Notes under the pieces: generated by a model
Told to the model about the DNA's origin: nothing
The model's database searches: none
Seen by the model: only the letters and a program-made list of their open reading frames with translations
Part shown: in pieces, positions 19,111-27,855 of the stretch
Numbering within the stretch: the first letter of the stretch is position 1
Layout: every line of letters begins with the position of its first letter
Made by a program: the position numbers and the translations under genes
From: Bacteroidales bacterium
GTDB taxonomy: Bacteria; Bacteroidota; Bacteroidia; Bacteroidales; UBA7332
Assembly: GCA_028687995.1 (NCBI GenBank)
Contig: JAQTZA010000002.1
Coordinates: 62,001-126,000 of the forward strand
DNA: 64,000 nt
Reading direction: 5' to 3'

Positions 19111-19795
19111 GGCGAGTGTAGGTGATATATTGCTTTACTGGAGCAGACGTCACATTATAGGTGATTTCCACAACTTTTGAACCTCCAATTGGCACGCTGC
19201 TCAATAAAGTTGATACGTCATACGACGTGATTGTATTCTCCACGTGTTGATTATCTGTATCTAATTTAGCATTGTGTCTGATTTCTAGTTTAATTGTATC
19301 ACTAGTTGTGAGGTTGTTTCTAATTAAATCAAACGAATGATATTTGTTAGAGGCGTAGAAATAAGTTTGGGTAGTAAAATAGATTTTGGATTGCACCAAC
19401 GACAAATATGAATAAGTGAAGGTGTTAATAGGATCATTTTTAAACGTATCTTTTTCGATAGCAGTAATGTCGAAAACTGGGTTTGTTTTAATCTTTTCAA
19501 TGCTTTGAAATTCGGCAACTAAGTAGGAAACCCCAGCTGTTTGATCGTCATAATTAATAGAAAAAGAGCTAACGATACGATCCCCAACCTCATATTGATT
19601 CAAAACAGGGGAGGATAAAAGAGTTCCATCGGCATCCATCCTGAAACACTTCAAGTTTAAATATGTTATAATAGTTCCAATTTGCCCTTCAAATGTCTGA
19701 AAATTGCCGACCTCGTTTTGAGGTAAACATGATGTGTTGAATAAAAGAGTTGAAAACAAGATAAAGGAGAAAAATAGACGAATGAGGTTTTTCAT
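19094..19795 (-). CDS. NigD-like lipoprotein
   Basis: I start at 19795 (MKNLIRLFFSFILFSTLLFNTSC), which gives a lipobox ending at Cys23; the upstream ATG at 19840 would overlap the preceding gene. About 233 residues. The segment FRMDADGTLLSSPV ... YEVGDRIVSSFSINYDDQ has the order seen in NigD-like proteins (short OB-like N-domain, then a beta-sandwich), lipoproteins of unknown function widespread in Bacteroidales. It lies 13 bases after the sigma-operon beta-barrel gene, so it is probably the third cistron. Another NigD-like gene lies at 36516. Its 3' end overlaps the transglycosylase gene head-to-head. Confidence 0.65.
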   Translation of the reverse strand: MKNLIRLFFSFILFSTLLFNTSCLPQNEVGNFQTFEGQIGTIITYLNLKCFRMDADGTLLSSPVLNQYEVGDRIVSSFSINYDDQTAGVSYLVAEFQSIEKIKTNPVFDITAIEKDTFKNDPINTFTYSYLSLVQSKIYFTTQTYFYASNKYHSFDLIRNNLTTSDTIKLEIRHNAKLDTDNQHVENTITSYDVSTLLSSVPIGGSKVVEITYNVTSAPVKQYITYTRPTPLD

Positions 19796-19808
19796 TGTTG
19801 ATGTTAGT

Positions 19809-21074
19809 TTATCGTGTTTGGAAAACAGCTTTGAAACCACCTTGAAGTGATATTTCGTAGTTCTGTTTTTTTCTTATATTATCAATTTTGCTATGATTAT
19901 CTGGAAAATATGTAAAAGATGGCTCTAGATAGAAATTGAACCAACCGGCTATCCGATAATCAACACCAAGACCAGTATGTAATGACCATTGCAGTTTATC
20001 CTCTAAATGAATATCACTTCTAGTGCTAGTTTGATAGATAGTTTTATTATCTTTTTTGATTTCGTCAATCCAACTACCTGCAACATTTTTCTCTACCATA
20101 CCACCTATTTTGCCATAAAAAGAGAAGCGATTGCGCTGTGCATAACGATAGCTTAAACTCACGGGAATTCCCAAATAATGAAGTTTTTGAATTTCGTTGC
20201 TATAATAAGTAAGACCTGTATTTTCTTGCTCACTTCTTAAATAGGTATAATGAATACCAGTTTCAAAAGAGAGATTCTTATAGATTTTCTTATTCAGTAA
20301 AAACCCCAAAGAAAGCGGAAGTGAATGTTTACGCAGCGGAGTAGTCGTTGCGCCAGAATTTAAGATATTCAAAGCCTCATCCGTTGTAGAGGTAGAGCGT
20401 AACGTTCTGAACTCACTATTTGAAGAAGAATGACTATATCCAGGTAGAGCTGCCAATAGGGCTAAAGAACTATTCTCTTCTGTTGGTAATATCATCGCTT
20501 CATCTTCTTGTATAGTTTGTCCCAAACGAATGAAATCTTCTAACTGCTTATCTGTCAATGCGGATTTTGGTGCCGATTGTGCGATACTTGTATTGGTTTC
20601 AGTAACAGTACTGCGTTCTTCTATAGCTGGAGTTTCAACAGTTACTTTAGCAGTTTCGATTGCAGATGAAGTAATTGGTTTTTGACTTGCATTGGCCAAC
20701 ACTGGTTTTGCCGATTTTTCTTTTTTGAAGAGAGAGTTTGATTTAGTGGTGGTTCTTTTTGTTTCTGCTATCAATAAATTATTATTGACAATTACCGTAG
20801 GTTTTTCTACCTCTTTTTGGATAGATGGCTTTGGTGATGTTTTTGTGTTTGCAAGATTGTTATTATTGTTCTTATTTAGAACTAAATATCCAGACAAGCT
20901 AACCCCTAAAACAAGAATAGCTGCCACAGCAATTCTGCGCCACAGAATGACTCTGCGTGCATCCGTTTGCATTGGTAACGATTGCTCGATGGCTTCCCAA
21001 CAACTGCTAGGTACATCGACTTCGAAATTGTCGAGCTTGTTTTTAATCAGATTGTCAAAATCTTTATCGTTCAT
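19809..21074 (-). CDS. Inner-membrane-anchored protein with C-terminal beta-barrel domain, partner of ECF sigma factor
   Basis: 421 residues. An acidic cytoplasmic N-terminus (residues 1-~45, FDNLIKNKLDNFEVDVPSSCWEAIEQSL), one transmembrane helix (about 47-66, IAVAAILVLGVSLSGYLVL), a long Lys/Thr/Ser-rich low-complexity spacer (about 67-200), and a C-terminal region of amphipathic strands resembling small outer-membrane barrels (SLGFLLNKKIYKNLSFETGIHYTYLRSE ... FSFYGKIGGMVEK ... YEISLQGGFKAVF). The start overlaps the sigma-factor stop (ATGA), so the pair is translationally coupled. By position the N-terminus is a candidate anti-sigma segment, but it lacks a recognisable zinc anti-sigma motif. 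A single chain with both an inner-membrane helix and an outer-membrane-type barrel is topologically odd. Confidence 0.65.
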   Translation of the reverse strand: MNDKDFDNLIKNKLDNFEVDVPSSCWEAIEQSLPMQTDARRVILWRRIAVAAILVLGVSLSGYLVLNKNNNNNLANTKTSPKPSIQKEVEKPTVIVNNNLLIAETKRTTTKSNSLFKKEKSAKPVLANASQKPITSSAIETAKVTVETPAIEERSTVTETNTSIAQSAPKSALTDKQLEDFIRLGQTIQEDEAMILPTEENSSLALLAALPGYSHSSSNSEFRTLRSTSTTDEALNILNSGATTTPLRKHSLPLSLGFLLNKKIYKNLSFETGIHYTYLRSEQENTGLTYYSNEIQKLHYLGIPVSLSYRYAQRNRFSFYGKIGGMVEKNVAGSWIDEIKKDNKTIYQTSTRSDIHLEDKLQWSLHTGLGVDYRIAGWFNFYLEPSFTYFPDNHSKIDNIRKKQNYEISLQGGFKAVFQTR

Positions 21075-21616
21075 TCTGAGAACTCCTTATTTATCCTATT
21101 TTTGAGCAATTGTTTGGCTCTTGTTAGTTGAGATCGAGAGGTGCTTTCTGTTATGCCCAAAACTTCAGCTATCTCTTTGTGTGAATATCCTTCAATTTCG
21201 TACATATTGAATATTAACCGAAACCCTTTGGGTAATTCGCCAATAATCTTCATTAAATCGTTTGCCGACATCGATTCTACAACCGAATAACTGCTACCTG
21301 AAAGAGGAGCTGCTGCGTGATCTAAATCAGCTGCGTCGTGCAATATGTCATTTTTCCGTAAATGTTCTAAGCAAGTGTTGACGAAAATTCGTCTCATCCA
21401 GCCTTCGAAGGAACCATTGAACTGAAAAGTAGAAAGACTAGCGAAGATTTTGATGAATCCATCTTGCAACATATCTTTGGCCGTTTCAGAGTCTCCTGTA
21501 TAGCGGAAACAGACTCCCATCATCTTACGTGAATAACGGTCGTAAAGCTCCTTCTGAGCCTTGCGATCATTTTTCAAGCAGGATTCAATAAGTTCTTTTT
21601 CGCTTATTCCGCTCAT
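21071..21616 (-). CDS. ECF RNA polymerase sigma factor
   Basis: 181 residues, normal for an extracytoplasmic-function sigma-70. Region 2 spans about 20-90 (AQKELYDRYSRKMMGVCFRYTGDSETAKDMLQDGFIKIF ... FEGWMRRIFVNTCLEHLRK) and region 4 about 115-175 (LPKGFRLIFNMYEIEGYSHKEIAEVLGITESTSRSQLTRAKQLL). The 4-base ATGA overlap with the next gene marks a coupled sigma/partner pair. It probably responds to an envelope signal passed by the membrane-anchored barrel protein and may drive this operon. The target promoter is not evident from sequence. Confidence 0.93.
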   Translation of the reverse strand: MSGISEKELIESCLKNDRKAQKELYDRYSRKMMGVCFRYTGDSETAKDMLQDGFIKIFASLSTFQFNGSFEGWMRRIFVNTCLEHLRKNDILHDAADLDHAAAPLSGSSYSVVESMSANDLMKIIGELPKGFRLIFNMYEIEGYSHKEIAEVLGITESTSRSQLTRAKQLLKNRINKEFSE

Positions 21617-21871
21617 TCACTGATTTGTAGATGTGAGAAACCTTTTTTTTGCTGCATTCAACCACAAAATAAGTAAAAAAATATGGTTTAGATCTCTAAT
21701 CTCTGTCAGTTTTTTTTCGTCTTTGGGTTTCAAAATTCTTTTTAACTTAAAATTAATTTACTCAATGTTCAGATAGCCTATTCTATGAGGTTATTTGATC
21801 ATCTGATTTGAAATAATCCTTAAAATGAAGATAAATAATGTTGAATAATATGTTATACAACATAAAGTTCA

Positions 21872-21879
21872 TATCTTTG
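21872..21879 (+). promoter_or_regulatory. -7 box of the candidate small RNA
   Basis: TATCTTTG, a consensus -7 element, in the context TATCTTTGCAC common in Bacteroidales. No TTTG at the usual -33 distance. Confidence 0.55.
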
Positions 21880-21885
21880 CACTGT

Positions 21886-21948
21886 GTTTTTCATGGTATT
21901 AGATTTTAAGGTTAATAAGGTTGAGGTTGTCGGGATGACAACCTTTTC
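21886..21948 (+). ncRNA. Candidate ~60-nt small RNA or leader transcript
   Basis: Starts just after the -7 box and ends in a hairpin, AGGTTGTC (21924-21931) / GACAACCT (21937-21944) with loop GGGAT, followed by TTTTCTC. Promoter, short body and terminator in ~75 bases suggest an independent sRNA or a terminated leader upstream of the S9 peptidase. A 21-codon frame (21893-21958) runs through it but extends past the hairpin, so translation is unlikely. The middle block (tattagattttaaggtta) looks familiar to me as a recurring Bacteroidales intergenic sequence, but I cannot confirm that here. Confidence 0.45.
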
Positions 21949-22034
21949 TCGTTTATAGACGTTTCTATTTCCTAAATTTGGTTTACTTTCACGATTCTTT
22001 TCTTTACGCAATTACTACCCGTTATTCTTTTTCT

Positions 22035-22042
22035 TACATTTG
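22035..22042 (+). promoter_or_regulatory. -7 box upstream of the S9 peptidase
   Basis: TACATTTG matches TAnnTTTG, 36 bases before the ATG at 22079. The -33 region is weak. Confidence 0.5.
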
Positions 22043-22078
22043 TGAATTGTCTTTTTCTATTTTAAGAGATTTACTTAT

Positions 22079-24610
22079 ATGAAACGAACACTTTTCTTAT
22101 TGTTTATAGCTTTAATGACTAAAGCTTATGCAGAACGACCTTCAATTGTACAACAATTTTTATGTTCTCCATTTGTAACCATCCATCAGCCTTTACAAAC
22201 TGACACAGTGGACGTAAAGGGTAATAAATTTGACACTAAATCTCTTTTGAAAAGCAAATTTTCACCTACTTTTTTTAGTAAGGTGAATGTGGATACGGCT
22301 GGAATTGTGCATTTTTCGAAACCTAATGCGTTTGCCCAATTATTACAGTGTAAATTTTATCTGCTGGTCGACCGCTATTCGTCTTTAAAAATAGATATTT
22401 CTTCCCCTCAAATGTTTGAGGTATATGTAAATGGAGAAAAAGTGACCGATAAGACGACCACCGATGAAAATTTCGCTAAAGTTTCCCCGATAACTTATCT
22501 ATTGAAAGCAGAACCTCGTCGTTACGAGTTTGTCGTAAAGCTCTTAGCAAAAGCTGATGATAAATGCGATCCAGCGTTGAAGGTTTCTGTCATAAATACA
22601 AAAGGGAATAACTCTGACTTTTTTACAACTTCTGTTTCACCCAAACGAAATCTTTGGATAAACGACTTTTGGGAGGGAAAGCATCCTAAATCGACCTCTA
22701 TATCCCCCAATGGAAAATATGCTTCCATTAAATACATCACTTCTTATAAAGACGGCACAGCCAATAGTTCTTCTGAAATTGTAGAAATTGCAACAGGCAA
22801 AGTGCTTATGACCGATGATACTCAGTCTATTGGTTGGGCATGGATGCCTTTATCCAACAAACTCTATTATACAACAAAAGGGGGAAAAGGAAACGAATTG
22901 CGAATCATAGACCCTGTTTCTCAAGATGATAAGTTGCTCGTACCTGATTTACCAGAGGGAAGTTTTGATTGGAGCCCGAATGAGAATTATTTGATTTTCA
23001 GTAAATCTGAAACTGCCGATGAAGAGTATGGTAATATGCATCGTTTTTTGTCTCCAGAAGATAGACAAAGTGGTTGGCGCAAGCGATCGTCTCTGTTTAT
23101 TTACGATTTAAAGACCAATTTGATGGAGCGATTGACTTTTGGCCGTGAGACGACCTACTTGAATGATATCAGCGACGATGAAAAGTATATTTTGTTTAGT
23201 ACCCGTCCCGATGTGGTGACTGAGCGACCTTTTAGTGAATCCAACCTTTATCGAATGAATATTGAGACGCGCCAAACCGATACGATTTTTGAACACGAGA
23301 AATTTGCTGTTAGAGCCATGTTTTCGCCTGATGGAAAACAACTTCTTCTTTCTGGAAGTGGAGAGGCATTTGGAGGTATTGGTTTGAAAATCACGAAGGG
23401 ACAAACTTCTAACCTATCCGATATGCAAGCATTTTTGATGGATTTGGGTAGTAAAAAAATAGAACCAATCACTAAGGATTTTAATCCGTCTATCTCTTCA
23501 GCTTCTTGGAGTAGAAGTGATGGTTTGATATATTTCACAGCAGATGATGAGGATTATGAACATGCATTTTCGTATGACCCAAAACGAAAAAAGTTTCAAA
23601 TGTTGTCATTGCCACTTGATATTGTCTCAGGTTTTCATGTAGCGAGTAAAGAAGCGAAAGCTATTTTTTATGGACAAGGGGTTTTGAAATCGGTACAGGT
23701 TTATGCCCTCGATTTGAAAAGTAAGAAAGAGAAGTTGCTCTCAGATCCTTCAACCGAACGACTGCAAGACGCACAATTAGGTAGGGTGGAAGATTGGAAT
23801 TTCAAATCAACTGATGGTACAGCCATTAAAGGCAGATTCTATTTGCCACCTCAATTTGACGCTTCCAAAAAATATCCATTACTAGTCTATTTTTATGGTG
23901 GAACAACTCCTACTGATCGATCTTTTGAGCAGAATTACCCGCTGAATCTTTATGCTGCAATGGGTTATGTCGTTTACACACTGCAACCGTCGGGTTGCAT
24001 CGGATTCGGTCAGGAATTCTCTGCCAGACACGTCAACGCTTGGGGTATAAAAACAGCTGATGAAATTATTCAGGGAACTGAGGAGTTTTGCCAAATGCAT
24101 GGTTTTGTTGATTCCACGCGAATTGGTTGCATGGGAGCATCGTATGGAGGTTTTATGACTCAATATTTGCAAACTAAAACGAATCTTTTCAAAGCGGCTA
24201 TCTCTCATGCTGGAATAAGTTCGTTGACGAGTTATTGGGGCGAAGGTTATTGGGGATATACTTATAGTGGATTAGCTTCAGCAGGAAGTTATCCTTGGAA
24301 TAATGAAGCGCTTTATGTAGAGCAGAGCCCACTTTTTCATGCCGATAAAATCAAAGCGCCGTTGTTGCTTCTGCACGGATCGGCTGACACAAATGTACCT
24401 ATTGGCGAGAGTATCCAGATGTACACTGCGCTGAAAATTTTGGGTGCTCCAGTCGAATTTATTCGGGTGGAAGGAGAAAATCATCAGGTGACAAGTTTCT
24501 CGAAACGACTCGATTTCCAAAAGACAATTTTAGCCTGGTTCGAAAAATATTTACAAAACAACCCTTTGTGGTGGGATGAATTATACAAGAAAAATCCACT
24601 GGAGAAATAA
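22079..24610 (+). CDS. S9 family serine peptidase (prolyl oligopeptidase/DPP-like)
   Basis: 843 residues. Signal peptide about 1-18, so an exported enzyme that trims peptides in the periplasm or on the surface. The N-terminal half (about 200-560) is a beta-propeller with WD-like strands (SPNGKYASIKY, DWSPNENYLIFS, FSPDGKQLLLSG). The C-terminal alpha/beta-hydrolase carries the triad Ser688 in GASYGG, Asp770 in HGSADTNVP and His802 in GENHQ. Unusually, about 170 residues precede the propeller, including a segment like a carbohydrate-binding or adaptor domain (FYLLVDRYSSLKIDISSPQMFEVYVNGE). Peptidases of this family serve peptide-fermenting Bacteroidales; exact specificity (dipeptidyl or oligopeptidyl) cannot be read from the sequence. 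Confidence 0.9.
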   Translation: MKRTLFLLFIALMTKAYAERPSIVQQFLCSPFVTIHQPLQTDTVDVKGNKFDTKSLLKSKFSPTFFSKVNVDTAGIVHFSKPNAFAQLLQCKFYLLVDRYSSLKIDISSPQMFEVYVNGEKVTDKTTTDENFAKVSPITYLLKAEPRRYEFVVKLLAKADDKCDPALKVSVINTKGNNSDFFTTSVSPKRNLWINDFWEGKHPKSTSISPNGKYASIKYITSYKDGTANSSSEIVEIATGKVLMTDDTQSIGWAWMPLSNKLYYTTKGGKGNELRIIDPVSQDDKLLVPDLPEGSFDWSPNENYLIFSKSETADEEYGNMHRFLSPEDRQSGWRKRSSLFIYDLKTNLMERLTFGRETTYLNDISDDEKYILFSTRPDVVTERPFSESNLYRMNIETRQTDTIFEHEKFAVRAMFSPDGKQLLLSGSGEAFGGIGLKITKGQTSNLSDMQAFLMDLGSKKIEPITKDFNPSISSASWSRSDGLIYFTADDEDYEHAFSYDPKRKKFQMLSLPLDIVSGFHVASKEAKAIFYGQGVLKSVQVYALDLKSKKEKLLSDPSTERLQDAQLGRVEDWNFKSTDGTAIKGRFYLPPQFDASKKYPLLVYFYGGTTPTDRSFEQNYPLNLYAAMGYVVYTLQPSGCIGFGQEFSARHVNAWGIKTADEIIQGTEEFCQMHGFVDSTRIGCMGASYGGFMTQYLQTKTNLFKAAISHAGISSLTSYWGEGYWGYTYSGLASAGSYPWNNEALYVEQSPLFHADKIKAPLLLLHGSADTNVPIGESIQMYTALKILGAPVEFIRVEGENHQVTSFSKRLDFQKTILAWFEKYLQNNPLWWDELYKKNPLEK

Positions 24611-24644
24611 CTTATTCGTCGCGATTCTGTTATATTTCTTGAAT

Positions 24645-24652
24645 TATCTTTG
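24645..24652 (+). promoter_or_regulatory. -7 box upstream of the LTA-synthase-like gene
   Basis: TATCTTTG at a suitable distance (37 bases) from the ATG at 24689. No strong -33 element. Confidence 0.5.
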
Positions 24653-24688
24653 CACCGCTTATCTATTTATTAAGATTCCTTTTTTAGA

Positions 24689-26632
24689 ATGAAAAATATC
24701 TTCCTATTGAAAGCCAACAATATTTATACAATGACAATATGGCGACTTTTTGTCGTGTTGGCTCTCTTTTCGATTTCTCGCTTTCTGTTCTACATTTTCA
24801 ATCAATCTTATTTTACAGGAATGTCCGCCTCTCATCTCTTTACACTGATGGGATCGGGCATTAAATTTGATTTGACGGCAGTTCTTTATACCAATATCAT
24901 CTTTATTGTGATGATGGTAGTGCCCTTCCGATTTCGGTACAATCGGATTTATCAACTCGTTGCGAAATGGCTATTTATTATTACCAATTCCTTAGCATTA
25001 TTGGTAAATGTGGTTGATATCGTCTATTTCAGATATACCATGCGACGCACAGATTTCGGATTTGTGACCGAGTTTCAAGGCGATGATAATAAAAGTAAAA
25101 TTTTTGGTACAGCGTTGCTTCAAAACTGGTATTTAACGCTGTTGTTTATTCTGATGGTTTTCCTATTGTTTAAACTGTATGGAAAGGTAAAAGAGAGTCG
25201 AGTGATTTCGTCTCGATGGACCTATTATTCTGTGTCAACAATCATTATGGGATTATCTTTTTGGCTTACTATTTGTGGAATGCGAGGCGGTTTCGGCATG
25301 TCCACCCGACCAATTACAATTGGAAATGCAGGAGCGAATGTCAATCAACCCATTGAAACGGCTATTGTGTTGAATACACCTTTTTCGATTTACAGAACGC
25401 TATCTCGTTCTACTTTTAAAAGAATAAATTATTTCCCAGAAAATAAGATAGAAACTATCTATTCACCCATTCATCAAGGAAATGATTCCGCATCTTTTCA
25501 GAAAATGAATGTGGTGATTTTAATTTTAGAGAGTTTTTCGAAAGAGCACTCCGGCTATTTTAACAAGCAATTTAACGGCGTTCCATACAAAGGTTATACT
25601 CCATTTCTCGATTCGTTGGCTCAACAAGGAAAAACGTGGGTCTATTCGTATGCCAATGGTTCGAAGTCGATTGATGCCATTCCTTCTGTTTTGGGAAGCG
25701 TGCCATCGCTAGTTCAACCTTTTGTGTTGTCGCGTTATTCTCTTAACAAAATGAATGGATTGCCTGCGCTTCTTCACAAAGAGGGCTATTCTACTGCTTT
25801 TTTTCACGGAGCACCTAATGGTTCAATGGGATTTGATGCCATCACCAATATGCTTGGATTTGATAAGTACGTGGGCAAAAACGAGTATCACAACGATGCC
25901 GATTTTGACGGCTATTGGGGAATTCGAGACGAACCATTTTTGCAGTTTTTTGCTCATTCGATGGATAAAATGCCAAAGCCATTTATGGCTTCCGTGTTTA
26001 CTCTTTCGTCGCATCATCCTTACAAACTAGATCCGAAATACGAGTCTGTTTTCAAAGGAGGAACAATGCCGGTACATCGGGTAGTGCAATATTCGGACTA
26101 TGCATTAAAAGAGTTTTTTCAAACGGTTTCCAAAACTTCTTGGTTTAAAAATACGTTGTTTGTGATAACGGCCGACCATTCGTTGCCATCGTCGGAGCAT
26201 GCGGAGTATAAATCACCGATGGGCGTATTCTCCATTCCGATTATTTTTTATCAATCGGGAAGCGATTTACACAGTATCGACTCGACTACCGTGATGCAGC
26301 AGATTGATATAATGCCTACGGTATTGGGTTATTTGAAGTATGATAAGCCCTATTTTGCTTATGGTCGAAATCATTTTAATGCCAGTGAACAGCCATTTAT
26401 TTCAAATTATACTAATGGTGTTTATCAGTATGTGGAAGGAGAATATGCGATACACAGTGATGGCGAAAAGTTATTGGCCGTTTATGATTATCGACAAGAT
26501 AAACTTTTGACAACCAATCTGATTAACAAGAGTATTCCTGACGCTCAGGTAGTTTTTGAACATTTCAAAGCCTATTTGCAGCAATATAATAATAGGATGA
26601 TTGATAATAAAATGGTAGTTCAACCTAAATAA
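24689..26632 (+). CDS. LTA synthase family phosphotransferase (sulfatase fold)
   Basis: 647 residues. About five N-terminal transmembrane helices (within residues 15-200) precede a periplasmic alkaline-phosphatase/sulfatase-fold domain (about 270-600) with metal-binding ILESFSKE, nucleophile region ANGSKSIDAIPSVL, HGAPNGSMGFD and ITADHSLPSSEH. This is the layout of lipoteichoic-acid synthase and MdoB-type phosphoglycerol transferases. Gram-negative Bacteroidetes make no LTA, so it more likely adds phosphoglycerol or phosphoethanolamine to glycans or lipids. In the nucleophile region a Ser seems to occupy the position where LtaS and MdoB use Thr. The metallophosphoesterase gene starts 9 bases downstream. 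Confidence 0.88.
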   Translation: MKNIFLLKANNIYTMTIWRLFVVLALFSISRFLFYIFNQSYFTGMSASHLFTLMGSGIKFDLTAVLYTNIIFIVMMVVPFRFRYNRIYQLVAKWLFIITNSLALLVNVVDIVYFRYTMRRTDFGFVTEFQGDDNKSKIFGTALLQNWYLTLLFILMVFLLFKLYGKVKESRVISSRWTYYSVSTIIMGLSFWLTICGMRGGFGMSTRPITIGNAGANVNQPIETAIVLNTPFSIYRTLSRSTFKRINYFPENKIETIYSPIHQGNDSASFQKMNVVILILESFSKEHSGYFNKQFNGVPYKGYTPFLDSLAQQGKTWVYSYANGSKSIDAIPSVLGSVPSLVQPFVLSRYSLNKMNGLPALLHKEGYSTAFFHGAPNGSMGFDAITNMLGFDKYVGKNEYHNDADFDGYWGIRDEPFLQFFAHSMDKMPKPFMASVFTLSSHHPYKLDPKYESVFKGGTMPVHRVVQYSDYALKEFFQTVSKTSWFKNTLFVITADHSLPSSEHAEYKSPMGVFSIPIIFYQSGSDLHSIDSTTVMQQIDIMPTVLGYLKYDKPYFAYGRNHFNASEQPFISNYTNGVYQYVEGEYAIHSDGEKLLAVYDYRQDKLLTTNLINKSIPDAQVVFEHFKAYLQQYNNRMIDNKMVVQPK

Positions 26633-26641
26633 TAAACTGAG

Positions 26642-27571
26642 ATGAAAAAGCTAAATAAAATTTTACTCCTCTGTGTCGTTTTGACCTTTGGTGCATGCTC
26701 CTCACACGAAAAGGCACCATTCCCCAAAGCAACTGATTATAACTTTTTCGTTGTGTCGGATATGGGAATGACCGGCAATCTTTCACCCATCGCGACGGCT
26801 AAAGAAGTTTCCTTTTTAGCAGACTCGTTGAAGCCACGCTTTATCATTAACTCAGGAGATATGTTTCACAATAGTGGTGTGAAAGATACAGCTGACCAAC
26901 TCTGGACGATTGGATTCGAGGATCTTTTTGAAGGAAAATCGTTGAACCTCGATTTTTATGGGACATTGGGAAATCACGAATATTATGGTAATCCACAGGC
27001 TTTGGTCGATTATTCGCTCAAAGGTGGCCGATGGAAAATGCCGGCGCGTTATTATACATTAGTCAAAACGATTAATGAAACAACCACTCTGCGCATCATT
27101 GTGCTGGATACATCTCCATTTTTGGAAAGTTATCGTAAAAAACCAGCTTATAAAGAGGTGTTAAGTCAAGATACAAATAGACAAGTTGCTTGGTTGGATA
27201 GTGTGTTGCAGTCGTCGCACGAAACATGGAAGATAGTAGTGGGGCATCATCCTGTTTATTCATCTATTTTCGGAGATCATGGCGATACCAAAGAGCTTAT
27301 TAAACAGGTGGATCCGTTGATGCACAAATACGGTGTTGACTATTATTTTGCTGGGCATGTGCATACGTTTCAGCACAACGAAGTGGATGGCATCGATTAT
27401 ATCGTGACGACATCAGGTTGTAAAAAACGATTTTCAAATCCCTGGTATTATACCGTATTTGATGCTAAATCTCTCGGATTCACCTTGTGTAGCATCACAC
27501 CTGCCGGTTTTCGGGTTTCTTTTATCAACGAAAAAGGGGAGGAGATCTATTCATACCGTCGAAAGCATTGA
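26642..27571 (+). CDS. Metallophosphoesterase lipoprotein, purple-acid-phosphatase-like
   Basis: 309 residues. Lipoprotein signal (LTFGACSS, Cys near residue 20). Motifs of the calcineurin-like fold appear in order: VVSDMG (D-x-G, as in purple acid phosphatases), INSGDMF (GD), GTLGNHEY (GNHE), VVGHHPVY and FAGHVHTFQ (GH-x-H). They form a dinuclear metal site that hydrolyses phosphomonoesters in the periplasm. Only 9 bases separate it from the LTA-synthase-like gene, so both probably act in one pathway, for example recycling phosphate from envelope phosphoglycerol groups; that link is inference. Confidence 0.88.
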   Translation: MKKLNKILLLCVVLTFGACSSHEKAPFPKATDYNFFVVSDMGMTGNLSPIATAKEVSFLADSLKPRFIINSGDMFHNSGVKDTADQLWTIGFEDLFEGKSLNLDFYGTLGNHEYYGNPQALVDYSLKGGRWKMPARYYTLVKTINETTTLRIIVLDTSPFLESYRKKPAYKEVLSQDTNRQVAWLDSVLQSSHETWKIVVGHHPVYSSIFGDHGDTKELIKQVDPLMHKYGVDYYFAGHVHTFQHNEVDGIDYIVTTSGCKKRFSNPWYYTVFDAKSLGFTLCSITPAGFRVSFINEKGEEIYSYRRKH

Positions 27572-27627
27572 TATACAGCTGAATGTGAGTGCAGATAGGC
27601 ATTTTAAAGAAAAAGTTGCGTGATTTA

Positions 27628-27658
27628 TTTGCACGAAAGCGGAAAAGAACTATCTTTG
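27628..27658 (+). promoter_or_regulatory. Promoter of tRNA-Met (TTTG-N19-TATCTTTG)
   Basis: TTTG at 27628-27631, 19-base spacer, TATCTTTG at 27651-27658; perfect consensus, 18 bases before the tRNA 5' end. Confidence 0.82.
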
Positions 27659-27676
27659 CACCGCAATTGAAAACAA

Positions 27677-27750
27677 GGCGCGATAGCTCAGCTGGTTAGA
27701 GCGCATGATTCATAATCATGAGGTCCCCAGTTCAATCCTGGGTCGCGCTA
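27677..27750 (+). tRNA. tRNA-Met (CAT), elongator
   Basis: Complete 74-base cloverleaf. Acceptor GGCGCGA/TCGCGCT (one G-T), D arm GCTC...GAGC, anticodon stem CATGA/TCATG with loop TTCATAA (anticodon CAT), T arm CCCAG-TTCAATC-CTGGG, discriminator A. CCA is not encoded. It lacks the initiator traits (C1-A72 mismatch, GGG/CCC anticodon stem), so it is elongator Met; a lysidine-modified Ile2 tRNA cannot be excluded from sequence alone. Confidence 0.93.
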
Positions 27751-27764
27751 CAAATCAATTTGAG

Positions 27765-27794
27765 AAGGAGTTACAGCAATGTAACTCCTTTTTT
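27765..27794 (+). terminator. Terminator of tRNA-Met
   Basis: AAGGAGTTAC (27765-27774) / GTAACTCCTT (27781-27790), loop agcaat, then T's. Confidence 0.9.
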
Positions 27795-27855
27795 GTTGTG
27801 TTATAGACGAAATTAGTTAATTTCGCAGACGTAAGTTTTTTATATTCTAACCGAA

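Larger units (their letters stand above)
21617..22078. other. 462-base intergenic region with candidate small RNA
   Basis: Divergent region between the sigma operon (-) and the S9 peptidase (+). Its only strong signals are a -7 box followed closely by a terminator-like hairpin (candidate sRNA, 21886-21948) and later -7 boxes at 21973-21980 (TAAATTTG) and 22035-22042. The 200 bases next to the sigma gene are AT-rich and otherwise uninformative. Confidence 0.55.

Noticed and set aside
21893..21958. 21-codon frame through the candidate small RNA
   Set aside because: It runs through the terminator hairpin and past its T-tail, so a transcript ending there could not encode it; no other support.
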